NCBI RefSeq assembly: GCF_013137895.1 | Contig: NZ_CP053538.1 | Span: forward strand, 3,751,001 to 3,815,000 | Length of the DNA stretch: 64,000 bases | Direction of reading: 5' to 3' | From: Hymenobacter taeanensis | Lineage (GTDB): Bacteria; Bacteroidota; Bacteroidia; Cytophagales; Hymenobacteraceae | Part shown: piece by piece, positions 56,424-64,000 of the stretch | Layout of the letters: the number at the start of each line of letters is the position of its first letter | Position numbering within the stretch: the first letter of the stretch is position 1 | Program-made: the position numbers and the translations under genes | Notes under the pieces: model-generated | Databases searched by the model: none | Seen by the model: the letters and a program-made list of their open reading frames with translations, nothing else | Told to the model about the DNA's origin: nothing

Positions 56424-57893
56424 TTAGGTAAACATGCCCACCGCATTCTTACTGGGCAGCGCGGTTTTTCCGGTCAAGAACAGATCAACGTTACGGGCGG
56501 CTTCGCGGCCCTCCGAAATAGCCCACACCACCAACGACTGACCACGGCGCATGTCGCCGGCTACAAACACGTTGGGTACGCTTGTCTGGTAGGAGCTGTC
56601 TGCAGCGCACACGTTGCCGCGCTCATCTACCGTCACGCCTAGTTGCTCCAGCAAGCCCGCGTATTGAGGCGAAGCAAAGCCTACTGCCAGCAGCACTAGC
56701 TGGCAGGGGATTTCGCGCTCGGACTCGGCAATTTCTTCGAAGCGCAGGCGGCGGCCCAGTACATCGGTTTCCCAGGTTACGTCGGTGACCAGCAGGGCGC
56801 GCACCTGGCCTTGCTCATCACCGAGGAAGGCTTTGGTGTGGATACCCCAGTAGCGGTGGCAGCCTTCTTCGTGGGAGGTGCTAGTGCGGAAGATGGCCGG
56901 CTCCTGCGGCCAGGGCGTGTGCGCGGGCCGTTCCGTGCCGGGCTGGTGCATCATGGCAAACTGCGTGACGGAGCGTGCCTGCTGACGGTTGGCCGTGCCC
57001 ACGCAGTCGGAGCCAGTGTCGCCACTCCCAATTACCACTACGTCCAGGCCAGTCGCTAGCACCTCAGCCTCCGTGAGGGGCAGGCTGCTCACCCGGCGGT
57101 TGTGCTGGGTGAGGTATGGCATGGCGAAGTGAATTCCGCTGAGCTCCCGGCCGGGAATAGGCAAGTCGCGCGGCACCGTGGCGCCGCCTGAAAGTACTAC
57201 CGCATCGAAGGAGTTCTTTAAAACATCAGCCGACAGATCCTTGCCTATCTCGGTATTGCATCGGAATACTACGCCATCTTCCTCCAGCAGCTGAATACGC
57301 CGGTCGATTACCCATTTCTCCAGCTTAAAATCGGGCACGCCGTAGCGCAGTAGGCCACCCGGCAGGTCGTCGCGCTCAAACACCGTAACTGAGTGGCCGG
57401 CTTTCGTGAGCTGCGCTGCGGCGGCCAGTCCAGCCGGCCCCGAGCCCACCACGGCCACCGTTTTGCCCGACTTCAGGACCGGTGCCGTGGGCTGCACGTA
57501 GCCTTTGGAGAAGGCAATTTCAATGATGTGCTTTTCGATTTCCTCAATGGCCACCGGCGCCCGGTTGATGCTCAGCACGCAAGCCGACTCGCAGGGAGCC
57601 GGACAAATACGGCCCGTGAACTCGGGAAAGTTGTTTGTGGAGGATAGAATGCGGTAGGCCTCTTCCCAGTCCTGCTGGTACACGGCGTCGTTGAACTCTG
57701 GGATGATGTTGCCCAAGGGACAGCCGGAGTGGCAAAACGGAATACCGCAATCCATACAGCGCGCCGCCTGCTTGGTGAGCTGGTCTTCGGAATATAGGCC
57801 TACAAACTCGCGGTTGTGCGCCACGCGCTCTTGTGGGGCCGCTTTAGCCGGCAGCTCGCGCTCAAATTCTTTGAATCCGGTGATATGTCCCAT
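56424..57893 (-). CDS. gltD: Glutamate synthase, small subunit
   Basis: This 489-residue subunit passes electrons from NADPH to the large subunit. The N-terminal Fe-S region has CMDCGIPFCHSGCPLGN and CPAPCESACVLS. FAD binding is in VAVVGSGPAGLAAAAQL and NADPH binding in VVVIGSGDTGSDCVGTA. NVFVAGDMRRGQSLVVWAI near the end is the second FAD motif. It is downstream of gltB on the same strand, with a 213-base gap that holds a palindromic repeat. Confidence 0.97.
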   Translation of the reverse strand: MGHITGFKEFERELPAKAAPQERVAHNREFVGLYSEDQLTKQAARCMDCGIPFCHSGCPLGNIIPEFNDAVYQQDWEEAYRILSSTNNFPEFTGRICPAPCESACVLSINRAPVAIEEIEKHIIEIAFSKGYVQPTAPVLKSGKTVAVVGSGPAGLAAAAQLTKAGHSVTVFERDDLPGGLLRYGVPDFKLEKWVIDRRIQLLEEDGVVFRCNTEIGKDLSADVLKNSFDAVVLSGGATVPRDLPIPGRELSGIHFAMPYLTQHNRRVSSLPLTEAEVLATGLDVVVIGSGDTGSDCVGTANRQQARSVTQFAMMHQPGTERPAHTPWPQEPAIFRTSTSHEEGCHRYWGIHTKAFLGDEQGQVRALLVTDVTWETDVLGRRLRFEEIAESEREIPCQLVLLAVGFASPQYAGLLEQLGVTVDERGNVCAADSSYQTSVPNVFVAGDMRRGQSLVVWAISEGREAARNVDLFLTGKTALPSKNAVGMFT

Positions 57894-57970
57894 GCGTGGT
57901 AGTCAATTTCGTGTGGGCATCATGCTGAGCTTGCCGAAGCATCTCGCTTGCTACTATTGTGGTGCTATCT

Positions 57971-58084
57971 GTCATGCTGAGCGGAGTTAAAGCATCTCTA
58001 CCGCTTCATTACTGTGCTAGGCCAGTTGGTTAGCCAGCGGGAGAGATGCTTCGGCTGCGCGGACGCCAGATCAAGCAGGACGTT
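57971..58084. repeat. Intergenic palindromic repeat, copy B
   Basis: The left part (57971-58005, with AAGCATCTCTACCGC) pairs with the right part (58037-58084, with GAGAGATGCTTCGGCT) at the core; the outer arms differ. The right half matches copy A (CTGCGCGGACGCCAGATC) and the left half matches copy C (GTCATGCTGAGCGGAGT). A further left-arm fragment (CATGCTGAGC, GAAGCATCTCGC) lies at 57920-57948. The element fills the gltB-gltD gap. Confidence 0.85.
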
Positions 58085-58106
58085 CTGATTTGGTTATTCT
58101 AGGCCA

Positions 58107-61100
58107 CTATCGTTCGGCTGGCTCGTATTGGGCGGCTTGCAGCACCTTTTTGTATTCGGAAGGGAAGACCTTCACGAAGCGGCCGGCTTCTTCATTCCAG
58201 TTACCTAACAGGTAAGCCGCTAGCTGGCTGCCGGTGAGCTGCTGGTGCTTGCGGAGAAGCGTTTGAATCTGGTCTTCGTCGTCGATATCCAGTGGGTCCA
58301 GCTCCACCATTTCGGTGTTGCAGTTGTCGCGGAAGTTGCCTTCGGGGTCGTAAACCCAAGCAATGCCCCCGCTCATACCGGCGGCGAAGTTGCGGCCGGT
58401 GTTGCCCAGAATGAGGGCACGGCCACCGGTCATGTACTCGCATCCATGGTCGCCTACGCCTTCCACCACGGCCGTGGCTCCGGAGTTGCGCACCGCGAAC
58501 CGCTCGCCGGCCTGCCCCCGCACAAACAGCTCACCAGATGTGGCGCCGTATAGAGCTACGTTGCCGATAATGATGTTCTGCTCCGGCACAAACTGGCCGT
58601 CAGGAGATGGGTAGATGGCTATCTGGGCGCCCGAGAGGCCCTTGCCCACGTAGTCGTTGGCCTCTCCTTCCAGCCCAAACGAAAGCCCCTTTGCGCTGAA
58701 AGCGCCGAAGCTCTGGCCCGCTGAGCCACGGAAGGTATAGTTAATGGTATTGTCGGGGAGGCCGGGCCCGTGGTAGCGCTTGGCTATTTCATTGGAGAGC
58801 AGCGTCCCGATGGTGCGGTCAGTGTTGTGCACCTCGAAGGAAGCAAACACCGGAATACGCTCCTCCAGCGCCGGTTGGGCGTGGTGGAGTAGTTGCCAAT
58901 CCAGAATGTTCGCCAAGCCGTGGTCCTGCTGCTCGCTGTTGTATAAGGTGCCCTTGGAGGGGTTGGCTACGGCTTGTAGCAAGTCAGAGAGGTCGAGGGT
59001 GCGGGCTTTCCAGTGCGTGATGCCTTCCCGCACCTTCAGGAACTGCGTGCGGCCTACCATTTCGTTTACCGTCCGGAAGCCTAGCTCAGCCATAATCTCG
59101 CGCAATTCTTCGGCCAGAAAGCGGAACAGGTTCACGATGTGCTCCGGCTGGCCCGTGAACAGCTTGCGCAGCTCCGGGTCTTGGGTAGCTACGCCTACCG
59201 GGCAGGTATTCAGGTGGCATTTGCGCATCAGAATGCAGCCGCCCGCAATGAGGGCCGCGGTGGCCACGCCCCATTCTTCGGCACCCAGCAGCGCCGCTAC
59301 GGCTAAGTCGCGGCCGGTTTTAATTTGGCCATCGGCCTGCAGCACTACGCGGCTGCGCAGCTGGTTGCGCACCAGCGTCTGGTGGGCCTCCGAGAGGCCT
59401 AGCTCCCAGGGCAGGCCCGCGTGCTTGATGGAGCTCATGGGCGAAGCGCCGGTGCCGCCGTCGTAGCCAGCAATCAGGATAACATCGGCGTGGGCTTTGG
59501 CAACGCCGGCGGCAATGGTACCCACGCCGGCTTTGCTCACCAGCTTCACGTTGATGCGGGCGGCGCGGTTGGCGTTTTTCAGGTCAAAGATGAGTTGGGC
59601 CAGGTCTTCAATGGAATAGATATCGTGGTGGGGTGGGGGCGAAATGAGGCCTACGCCGGGCGTGGCGTGGCGCACCTTCGCAATCCACTCATCTACCTTG
59701 TGGCCAGGGAGCTGGCCGCCCTCGCCAGGCTTGGCGCCCTGGGCCATCTTGATTTGCAGCTCGTCGGCATTGGTTAGGTAGTGGGCCGTAACGCCAAAGC
59801 GGGCCGAGGCAATCTGCTTGATGGCTGAGCGCATGGAGTCGCCGTTGGGCAGGTGCTCGTAGCGCATGGGGTCCTCGCCGCCCTCACCGGTGTTGCTCTT
59901 GCCCCCAATGCGGTTCATGGCAATGGCCAGGGTGCTGTGCGCCTCGTGCGAAATCGAGCCAAACGACATAGCCCCGGTAGCAAACCGCTTCATGATGCTT
60001 TCGGCGGGCTCCACCTCTTCCAGCGCAATGGCCGGGCGGTGATGGGCAAAGTCCAATAGTCCGCGCAGGGTGAACATGCGCTCCGGCTGCTCATTCAGCA
60101 GGCGAGCGTAGCGCTGATACACCTCGTAGTTGCCCGTGCGCGTAGCGTGCTGAAGCAAGTGTACCGTTTCGGGGTTGAACATGTGGGCTTCACCGCGGCG
60201 TCGCCACTGGTACACACCACCTTCTGGCAGGAGCTGCTGCTCTTCCAGGGTGCTACTCTTAAAGCCCTGAAATTGCTTATACAGCGTTTCGCGGGCAATT
60301 TCATCGAGCCCTAGGCCACCAATACGGGTCACGGCTCCGGTGAAGTACTTGTCGACTACCTCCTGGTTGATGCCCAGAATCTCGAACACCTGCGCGCCGT
60401 GGTATGACTGCAGTGTGGAGATACCCATCTTGGAGAAGATCTTCAGCAGCCCATCACACACCGCTTTGATGTAGTTTTTGGCGAGCTGCGGATAGTCGTG
60501 GGAAGTGTTGAACTGGCCGCCGGCGTGCATGGTCTGCACCGTGGAAAGCGCTAGGTAGGGGTTAATGGCTGTGGCGCCAAAGGCCAGCAAGCAGGCAAAA
60601 TGGTGTACTTCCCACACGTCGCCGGCTTCTACTACCAGGCCTACGGAGCCACGGTAACCTTTCCGAATGAGGTGGTGGTGCACAGCCGACACCGCCAGCA
60701 AAGACGGGATGGGCGCGTGCTTGGAGTCTAGGCCACGGTCCGACAAAATCAGCACCTCAAACCCATCGTTCACGGCATCTTCGGCGTAGCGGCAGAGGCG
60801 GTTGAGGCCAGCGGCCATGGAGCCGGGTTTGCCGTCGGCTTTGAAGTAGGAAAGCAGCGTTTTGGCGTTGAACATGCCCGTATCAATGCTGCGCAGCTTT
60901 TCCAACTCGTGGTTGGTGAGAATGGGCTGATGCAAGGCTACGCAGTGGCAGTGCATTTTGTCCTCATCGAGGATGTTGCCGTTGTTGCCAATGAACGTGG
61001 CCAGGCTCATCACCAGCCGCTCCCGAATGGGGTCGATGGGCGGGTTGGTTACCTGCGCGAAGAACTGCTTGAAGTAGCTGCTCAGGTGCTGGGGCTGGTC

Positions 61101-62630
61101 GGAAAGCACGGCCAGGGGCACATCTACCCCCATCGAGCCGATGGGCTCCTTGCCTTCCAGCGCCATGGGCGTAATCAGCGTGTCAATATCCTCGCGGGTG
61201 TAGCCGAATACCTGATGGTACTTGAACACGGCGTCGGCGGCCAGGTCGGAGAATACCTGGCGGGGCTCAGGCAGCTCCTCCAGCCGGATCTGATACTCAT
61301 CGAGCCACTGACCGTAGGGCTGCCGGGCGGCAGCCTGTGCCTTTAGCTCCTCATCGGTGATAATCTGGCCGGCCACGGTATCCAGGAGAAGCATTTTGCC
61401 GGGCTGCAGGCGGCCTTTCCTCTCCACGATGGAATCGGGGATGGTAAGCACGCCGGTTTCGGAGGCCACCATCACGCGGCCATCATTGGTCACGATGTAG
61501 CGTAGGGGCCGCAGACCATTGCGGTCGAGCATGGCCCCCAGCATCTGGCCGTCAGTAAACAGCAGCGCCGCCGGGCCGTCCCAGGGAGCCATAAAGGTGG
61601 CGTGGAACTCGTAGAAGGCCTTTTTCAGTGGGTCCATCTGCGTGTTGCCGTCCCAGGCCTCTGGCACCAGCATCATCATCACGTGCGGCAGGGAGCGGCC
61701 CGAGTGCAGCAGAATCTCCACAATGTTGTCGAGGCAAGCTGAATCCGACTGGTGGCTGTCGATGACGGGCAGCAGCATGTCCATCTCCTCCGCCGAGAAG
61801 TACGGCGACATATAGCTGCGCACCCCGGCGTAAAACCAGTTCAAATTGCCCCGTAGCGTGTTGATCTCGCCGTTGTGGGCCAGCAGCCGGAAGGGCTGGG
61901 CCAGGCGCCACGACGGAAACGTATTGGTAGAGAAGCGTGAGTGCACCATCCCAAACGTCGAGGTCACGCGCTCATCCGACAGATCGGGGAAGTAGCCGCG
62001 CACCTGATAGGTGGTCAGCTGGCCTTTGTATACAATGACTTTGCAGGAGAGCGAGGTGAAGTAGAAGTCCTCAGCGGCGGCGGGTACTTGCTCCTGCACC
62101 AGCTTGGTGATGTAGCGCCGCAGCACGTACAGCTTCCGCTCGAAGTCTTCGGCAGTGGCTAGGTCAGTGGGGCGCGCCACAAACACCTGTTCTATGCCGG
62201 GCTCCGCCGCCAGCGCCGTAGGGCCGATGCCCGCCGGGTTAACCGGCACCGGCCGGTAGCCCAGCACCGAGAGGCCAAGCTTATCTCCGGCGGCCTTAAT
62301 TACGGCCCGACAAGCGGCTTGTGCAGCCGTGTCTTTAGGCAGAAACAGCATGCCCACGCCATAGTAGCCGGGCTCTGGCAGGCGGATGTTGAGCGCGGTG
62401 CACTCTTCCAGGAAAAACCAGTGGGGCAATTGCAGCAGCAGACCGGCCCCATCGCCCGAATCGGAGTCGCAGCCACAGGCGCCGCGGTGCTCCATGTTTT
62501 CGAGCATGGTCAGAGCATCGGTAATAATCTGGTGCGATTTGCGGCCGTTGAGGTAGGCTATAAACCCAGTACCACAAGCATCATGTTCAAACTCGGGGCG
62601 GTAGAGGCCCTGCGGGTTGTCAGGTGTCAT
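58107..62630 (-). CDS. gltB: Glutamate synthase, large subunit
   Basis: This 1507-residue enzyme converts glutamine and 2-oxoglutarate to two glutamates. The N-terminal amidotransferase has nucleophile Cys19 in EHDACGTGF, which becomes residue 1 after removal of an 18-residue propeptide. The FMN/2-oxoglutarate domain has KPGEGGQLPGHKV, KLVSKAGVGTIAAGVAKA and YDGGTGASP. The Fe-S cysteines are in CILMRKCHLNTCPVGVAT. The C-terminal beta-helix repeats end the protein. Length matches the bacterial NADPH-dependent alpha subunit. With gltD it forms the ammonium-assimilation pair. Confidence 0.98.
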   Translation of the reverse strand: MTPDNPQGLYRPEFEHDACGTGFIAYLNGRKSHQIITDALTMLENMEHRGACGCDSDSGDGAGLLLQLPHWFFLEECTALNIRLPEPGYYGVGMLFLPKDTAAQAACRAVIKAAGDKLGLSVLGYRPVPVNPAGIGPTALAAEPGIEQVFVARPTDLATAEDFERKLYVLRRYITKLVQEQVPAAAEDFYFTSLSCKVIVYKGQLTTYQVRGYFPDLSDERVTSTFGMVHSRFSTNTFPSWRLAQPFRLLAHNGEINTLRGNLNWFYAGVRSYMSPYFSAEEMDMLLPVIDSHQSDSACLDNIVEILLHSGRSLPHVMMMLVPEAWDGNTQMDPLKKAFYEFHATFMAPWDGPAALLFTDGQMLGAMLDRNGLRPLRYIVTNDGRVMVASETGVLTIPDSIVERKGRLQPGKMLLLDTVAGQIITDEELKAQAAARQPYGQWLDEYQIRLEELPEPRQVFSDLAADAVFKYHQVFGYTREDIDTLITPMALEGKEPIGSMGVDVPLAVLSDQPQHLSSYFKQFFAQVTNPPIDPIRERLVMSLATFIGNNGNILDEDKMHCHCVALHQPILTNHELEKLRSIDTGMFNAKTLLSYFKADGKPGSMAAGLNRLCRYAEDAVNDGFEVLILSDRGLDSKHAPIPSLLAVSAVHHHLIRKGYRGSVGLVVEAGDVWEVHHFACLLAFGATAINPYLALSTVQTMHAGGQFNTSHDYPQLAKNYIKAVCDGLLKIFSKMGISTLQSYHGAQVFEILGINQEVVDKYFTGAVTRIGGLGLDEIARETLYKQFQGFKSSTLEEQQLLPEGGVYQWRRRGEAHMFNPETVHLLQHATRTGNYEVYQRYARLLNEQPERMFTLRGLLDFAHHRPAIALEEVEPAESIMKRFATGAMSFGSISHEAHSTLAIAMNRIGGKSNTGEGGEDPMRYEHLPNGDSMRSAIKQIASARFGVTAHYLTNADELQIKMAQGAKPGEGGQLPGHKVDEWIAKVRHATPGVGLISPPPHHDIYSIEDLAQLIFDLKNANRAARINVKLVSKAGVGTIAAGVAKAHADVILIAGYDGGTGASPMSSIKHAGLPWELGLSEAHQTLVRNQLRSRVVLQADGQIKTGRDLAVAALLGAEEWGVATAALIAGGCILMRKCHLNTCPVGVATQDPELRKLFTGQPEHIVNLFRFLAEELREIMAELGFRTVNEMVGRTQFLKVREGITHWKARTLDLSDLLQAVANPSKGTLYNSEQQDHGLANILDWQLLHHAQPALEERIPVFASFEVHNTDRTIGTLLSNEIAKRYHGPGLPDNTINYTFRGSAGQSFGAFSAKGLSFGLEGEANDYVGKGLSGAQIAIYPSPDGQFVPEQNIIIGNVALYGATSGELFVRGQAGERFAVRNSGATAVVEGVGDHGCEYMTGGRALILGNTGRNFAAGMSGGIAWVYDPEGNFRDNCNTEMVELDPLDIDDEDQIQTLLRKHQQLTGSQLAAYLLGNWNEEAGRFVKVFPSEYKKVLQAAQYEPAER

Positions 62631-63052
62631 CGGAGTGTGGCGTCGTGGTTAAAGAGGAATTCACCTCGGCGTACTAGGCCGAATTAGCAAGATATTTCCC
62701 TCCACCAAGCGTCTATACCGCGCCAGGCCAGTTCTACGATTTCTAAGCTGCTATCTATTATTGATTTAAAAAGGTAATTCTTTGGATTTGACTGGTCTAG
62801 TGCGGTCGGGCTTGGGGCGGTTGATACAGTGTCAGAAGGAGCCAATAGCTGAGCAAACAGCTGAAATTAACTGCGTGACGGCTACCACATTTGTACGTCA
62901 TGCTGAGCGGAGTCGAAGCATCTCTATTGTTTCGTTGCAGAGGCCTAGGCCACTTGATTAGCCAGAGGTAGAGATGCTTCGACTGCGGCTGCGCCTCCGC
63001 TCAGCATGACGGGCTTGCTATAAAAGAATGGGCTGATTGTAAAGCAAGTGGC
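62631..63052. other. Intergenic region upstream of gltB
   Basis: About 420 bases between gltB and the DUF6986 gene, both on the minus strand. It contains palindromic repeat copy C and two octamers (62946-62953 and 63048-63055). No clear promoter of the Bacteroidota type was found for gltB. Confidence 0.5.
62896..63011. repeat. Intergenic palindromic repeat, copy C
   Basis: CGTCATGCTGAGCGGAG followed by TCGAAGCATCTCTA (62896-62926) pairs with the right arm ending 63011; the right arm carries about 12 extra bases (a GCGGCTGC-type insertion). The central spacer contains CTAGGCCACTTGATTAGCCAG, close to the spacers of copies A and B. Confidence 0.88.
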
Positions 63053-64000
63053 CTAGGCTTTCTGGGCGCGGCGGCCTTCCAGGATGCGGAAAAAGGAGCG
63101 AGTGTGAATTTCGGCGGTGGTGAGGCCGGTGGCTTTGATTTCCTCTTCCGTAATGGCGCCGCAGTTCAGGGCTTTCAGGAAGAAGTTGAGCAGGCCCTGA
63201 CCGGTGGCGGCATCGTCGAAAATGTCGCCGGTGAGGGTAGAGATGGCGGCGCGCTCCACGAAGGTTTTCAGGCGATGGACTGCGTCGTCGTAGCTGCTGA
63301 GGAAAAAGTTGTAGGTGGCCGCGTACCGCATGGGCAGTTGGGCAGGGTTCAGGTCCCAGCCCTGGTAGAGACCGTTGATGAGCGAGTGGGTGGTATGCTG
63401 GAAACCCTGCCGCCAGGCATTATGCACCGATTCGCGGTTCTCGCGGAGCTGCTCATACGAGAGGTTTTCGCCGCGGTGCGGGCCAATGGGCATCACGTTG
63501 GTGGCGCCGTCGGAGAGGAAGATGCCGGTGCCGCCCAGCGCTACTTTGGTCATGTGGTGGGCGAAGTCGCAGACGGGGTGAGCCATGGTCTGATACTTGG
63601 CCGTGATACCCGCCGAGGCGGTATAGTCGTAGGTGCCGAAGTGAGCCGCTACGCACCGGCCCTCGCTGGCCCTGATGATGCGCATGAGCGGGTTGCGGCC
63701 TTCCTCATCCATAATAATCTGGGTGGCCTCTACCATCGTTTCCATTTTCAGGGTGCCGGGCTCCAGGCCATTAGCCTTCTCCAGCAGCTCAAAAAAGCGC
63801 ACCATGGTAGTCATCTGCTCCGGGATGGTCACTTTGGGCAGCATCACCACGAAATTGTCGGGCAGTTTGCCGCCGGTTTTCTCCAGAAGCGTCGTCAGGA
63901 ATATGTCCAGTGTGCGGATGCCGCGGGCCTTCATGTCCTCCGTGAATGGCTTGATGCGGATGCCAATAAACGGCGACACGGTGCCTTTTTGCATGCCCAG
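63053..64000 (-). CDS. DUF6986 aldolase/citrate-lyase-like protein (cut by window edge)
   Basis: The visible 313 or more residues are the C-terminal part; the N-terminus lies beyond base 64000, so the Met codon at 63992-63994 is probably internal. Family marks are LPDNFVVMLPKVTIPEQ, GRCVAAHFGTYDYTASAGI, GTGIFLSDGATNVMPIG, VHNAWRQGF and YQGWDLNPAQLPMRYAATYN. These match DUF6986, a branch of the HpcH/HpaI aldolase and citrate lyase beta superfamily often annotated as phosphoenolpyruvate kinase or aldolase. Such genes often accompany purine/allantoin catabolism genes, which cannot be checked here. Its stop begins a TAGGCCAC copy. Confidence 0.8.
   Translation of the reverse strand: MGMQKGTVSPFIGIRIKPFTEDMKARGIRTLDIFLTTLLEKTGGKLPDNFVVMLPKVTIPEQMTTMVRFFELLEKANGLEPGTLKMETMVEATQIIMDEEGRNPLMRIIRASEGRCVAAHFGTYDYTASAGITAKYQTMAHPVCDFAHHMTKVALGGTGIFLSDGATNVMPIGPHRGENLSYEQLRENRESVHNAWRQGFQHTTHSLINGLYQGWDLNPAQLPMRYAATYNFFLSSYDDAVHRLKTFVERAAISTLTGDIFDDAATGQGLLNFFLKALNCGAITEEEIKATGLTTAEIHTRSFFRILEGRRAQKA

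Overview
The window looks like a chromosomal segment of a GC-rich Bacteroidota, most likely Hymenobacter or a close relative in the Cytophagales. Four things point there. Promoter-like sites match the Bacteroidota consensus (TTTG at -33, TAnnTTTG at -7) rather than sigma-70 boxes. Recognisable Shine-Dalgarno sites are scarce. Lineage-typical families are present (DUF4290 beside murA, DUF4846, DUF3109, DUF4349, cysteine-poor L32, zinc-cysteine-poor sirtuin). The order yceD-rpmF-plsX-fabH-efp-accB-accC is also typical. The genus is an inference from gene content and style, not from a database search.

Layout. 1-460: three tRNAs (Ser-GCT, Pro-TGG, Arg-TCT). 836-2977: a membrane sensor histidine kinase. 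About 3000-5790: an AT-richer island with one acyltransferase and otherwise little or broken coding. 5798-11627: gyrB, a RidA-family gene, then ppk1 and ppx facing each other across a shared terminator. 11902-21159 (minus): DUF305 membrane protein, a giant outer-membrane phosphoesterase/barrel fusion, a YdjM-like protein, a sirtuin, DUF4846 and topA. 21511-30380 (plus): a compact chemosensory operon consisting of a soluble poly-HAMP receptor, CheW, CheY, a CheB-like esterase, CheA and CheC. 30515-32042: an agmatinase-family enzyme and a holin-like membrane protein. 32113-40689 (minus): DUF4349 lipoprotein, murA, DUF4290, a UvrD/PcrA helicase, a small membrane pseudogene, and a translationally coupled ATP-grasp/flavin monooxygenase pair. 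41433-43331 (plus): a glycosyltransferase and DUF3109. 43434-50927 (minus): a lipoprotein alpha-amylase and the fatty-acid/translation cluster. 51006-54222 (minus): an HTH regulator with a likely operator, pdxA and leucyl aminopeptidase. 54437-56230 (plus): ksgA and a 2-hydroxyacid dehydrogenase. 56424-64000 (minus): gltD, gltB and a DUF6986 aldolase-like gene cut by the window edge.

Most of the window is housekeeping: topology and repair, envelope precursors, fatty acid initiation, polyphosphate turnover and ammonium assimilation. Three things stand out. First, the chemosensory operon has a membrane-free receptor with eight nearly identical 92-residue HAMP-pair repeats, a CheB whose receiver has lost its phosphorylation chemistry, a two-site CheC phosphatase, and no CheR or motor genes in view. 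Second, the octamer TAGGCCAC/GTGGCCTA occurs at least 29 times by hand count, concentrated between genes, often starting at the stop codon and twice forming the arms of terminators; this resembles the arrangement of DNA-uptake sequences in other phyla. Third, there is a perfect 78-bp palindrome that contains the stop codons of both convergent genes flanking it. Longer intergenic palindromic repeats occur at 56255-56385, 57971-58084 and 62896-63011. No CRISPR array, rRNA operon, insertion sequence or prophage was seen.
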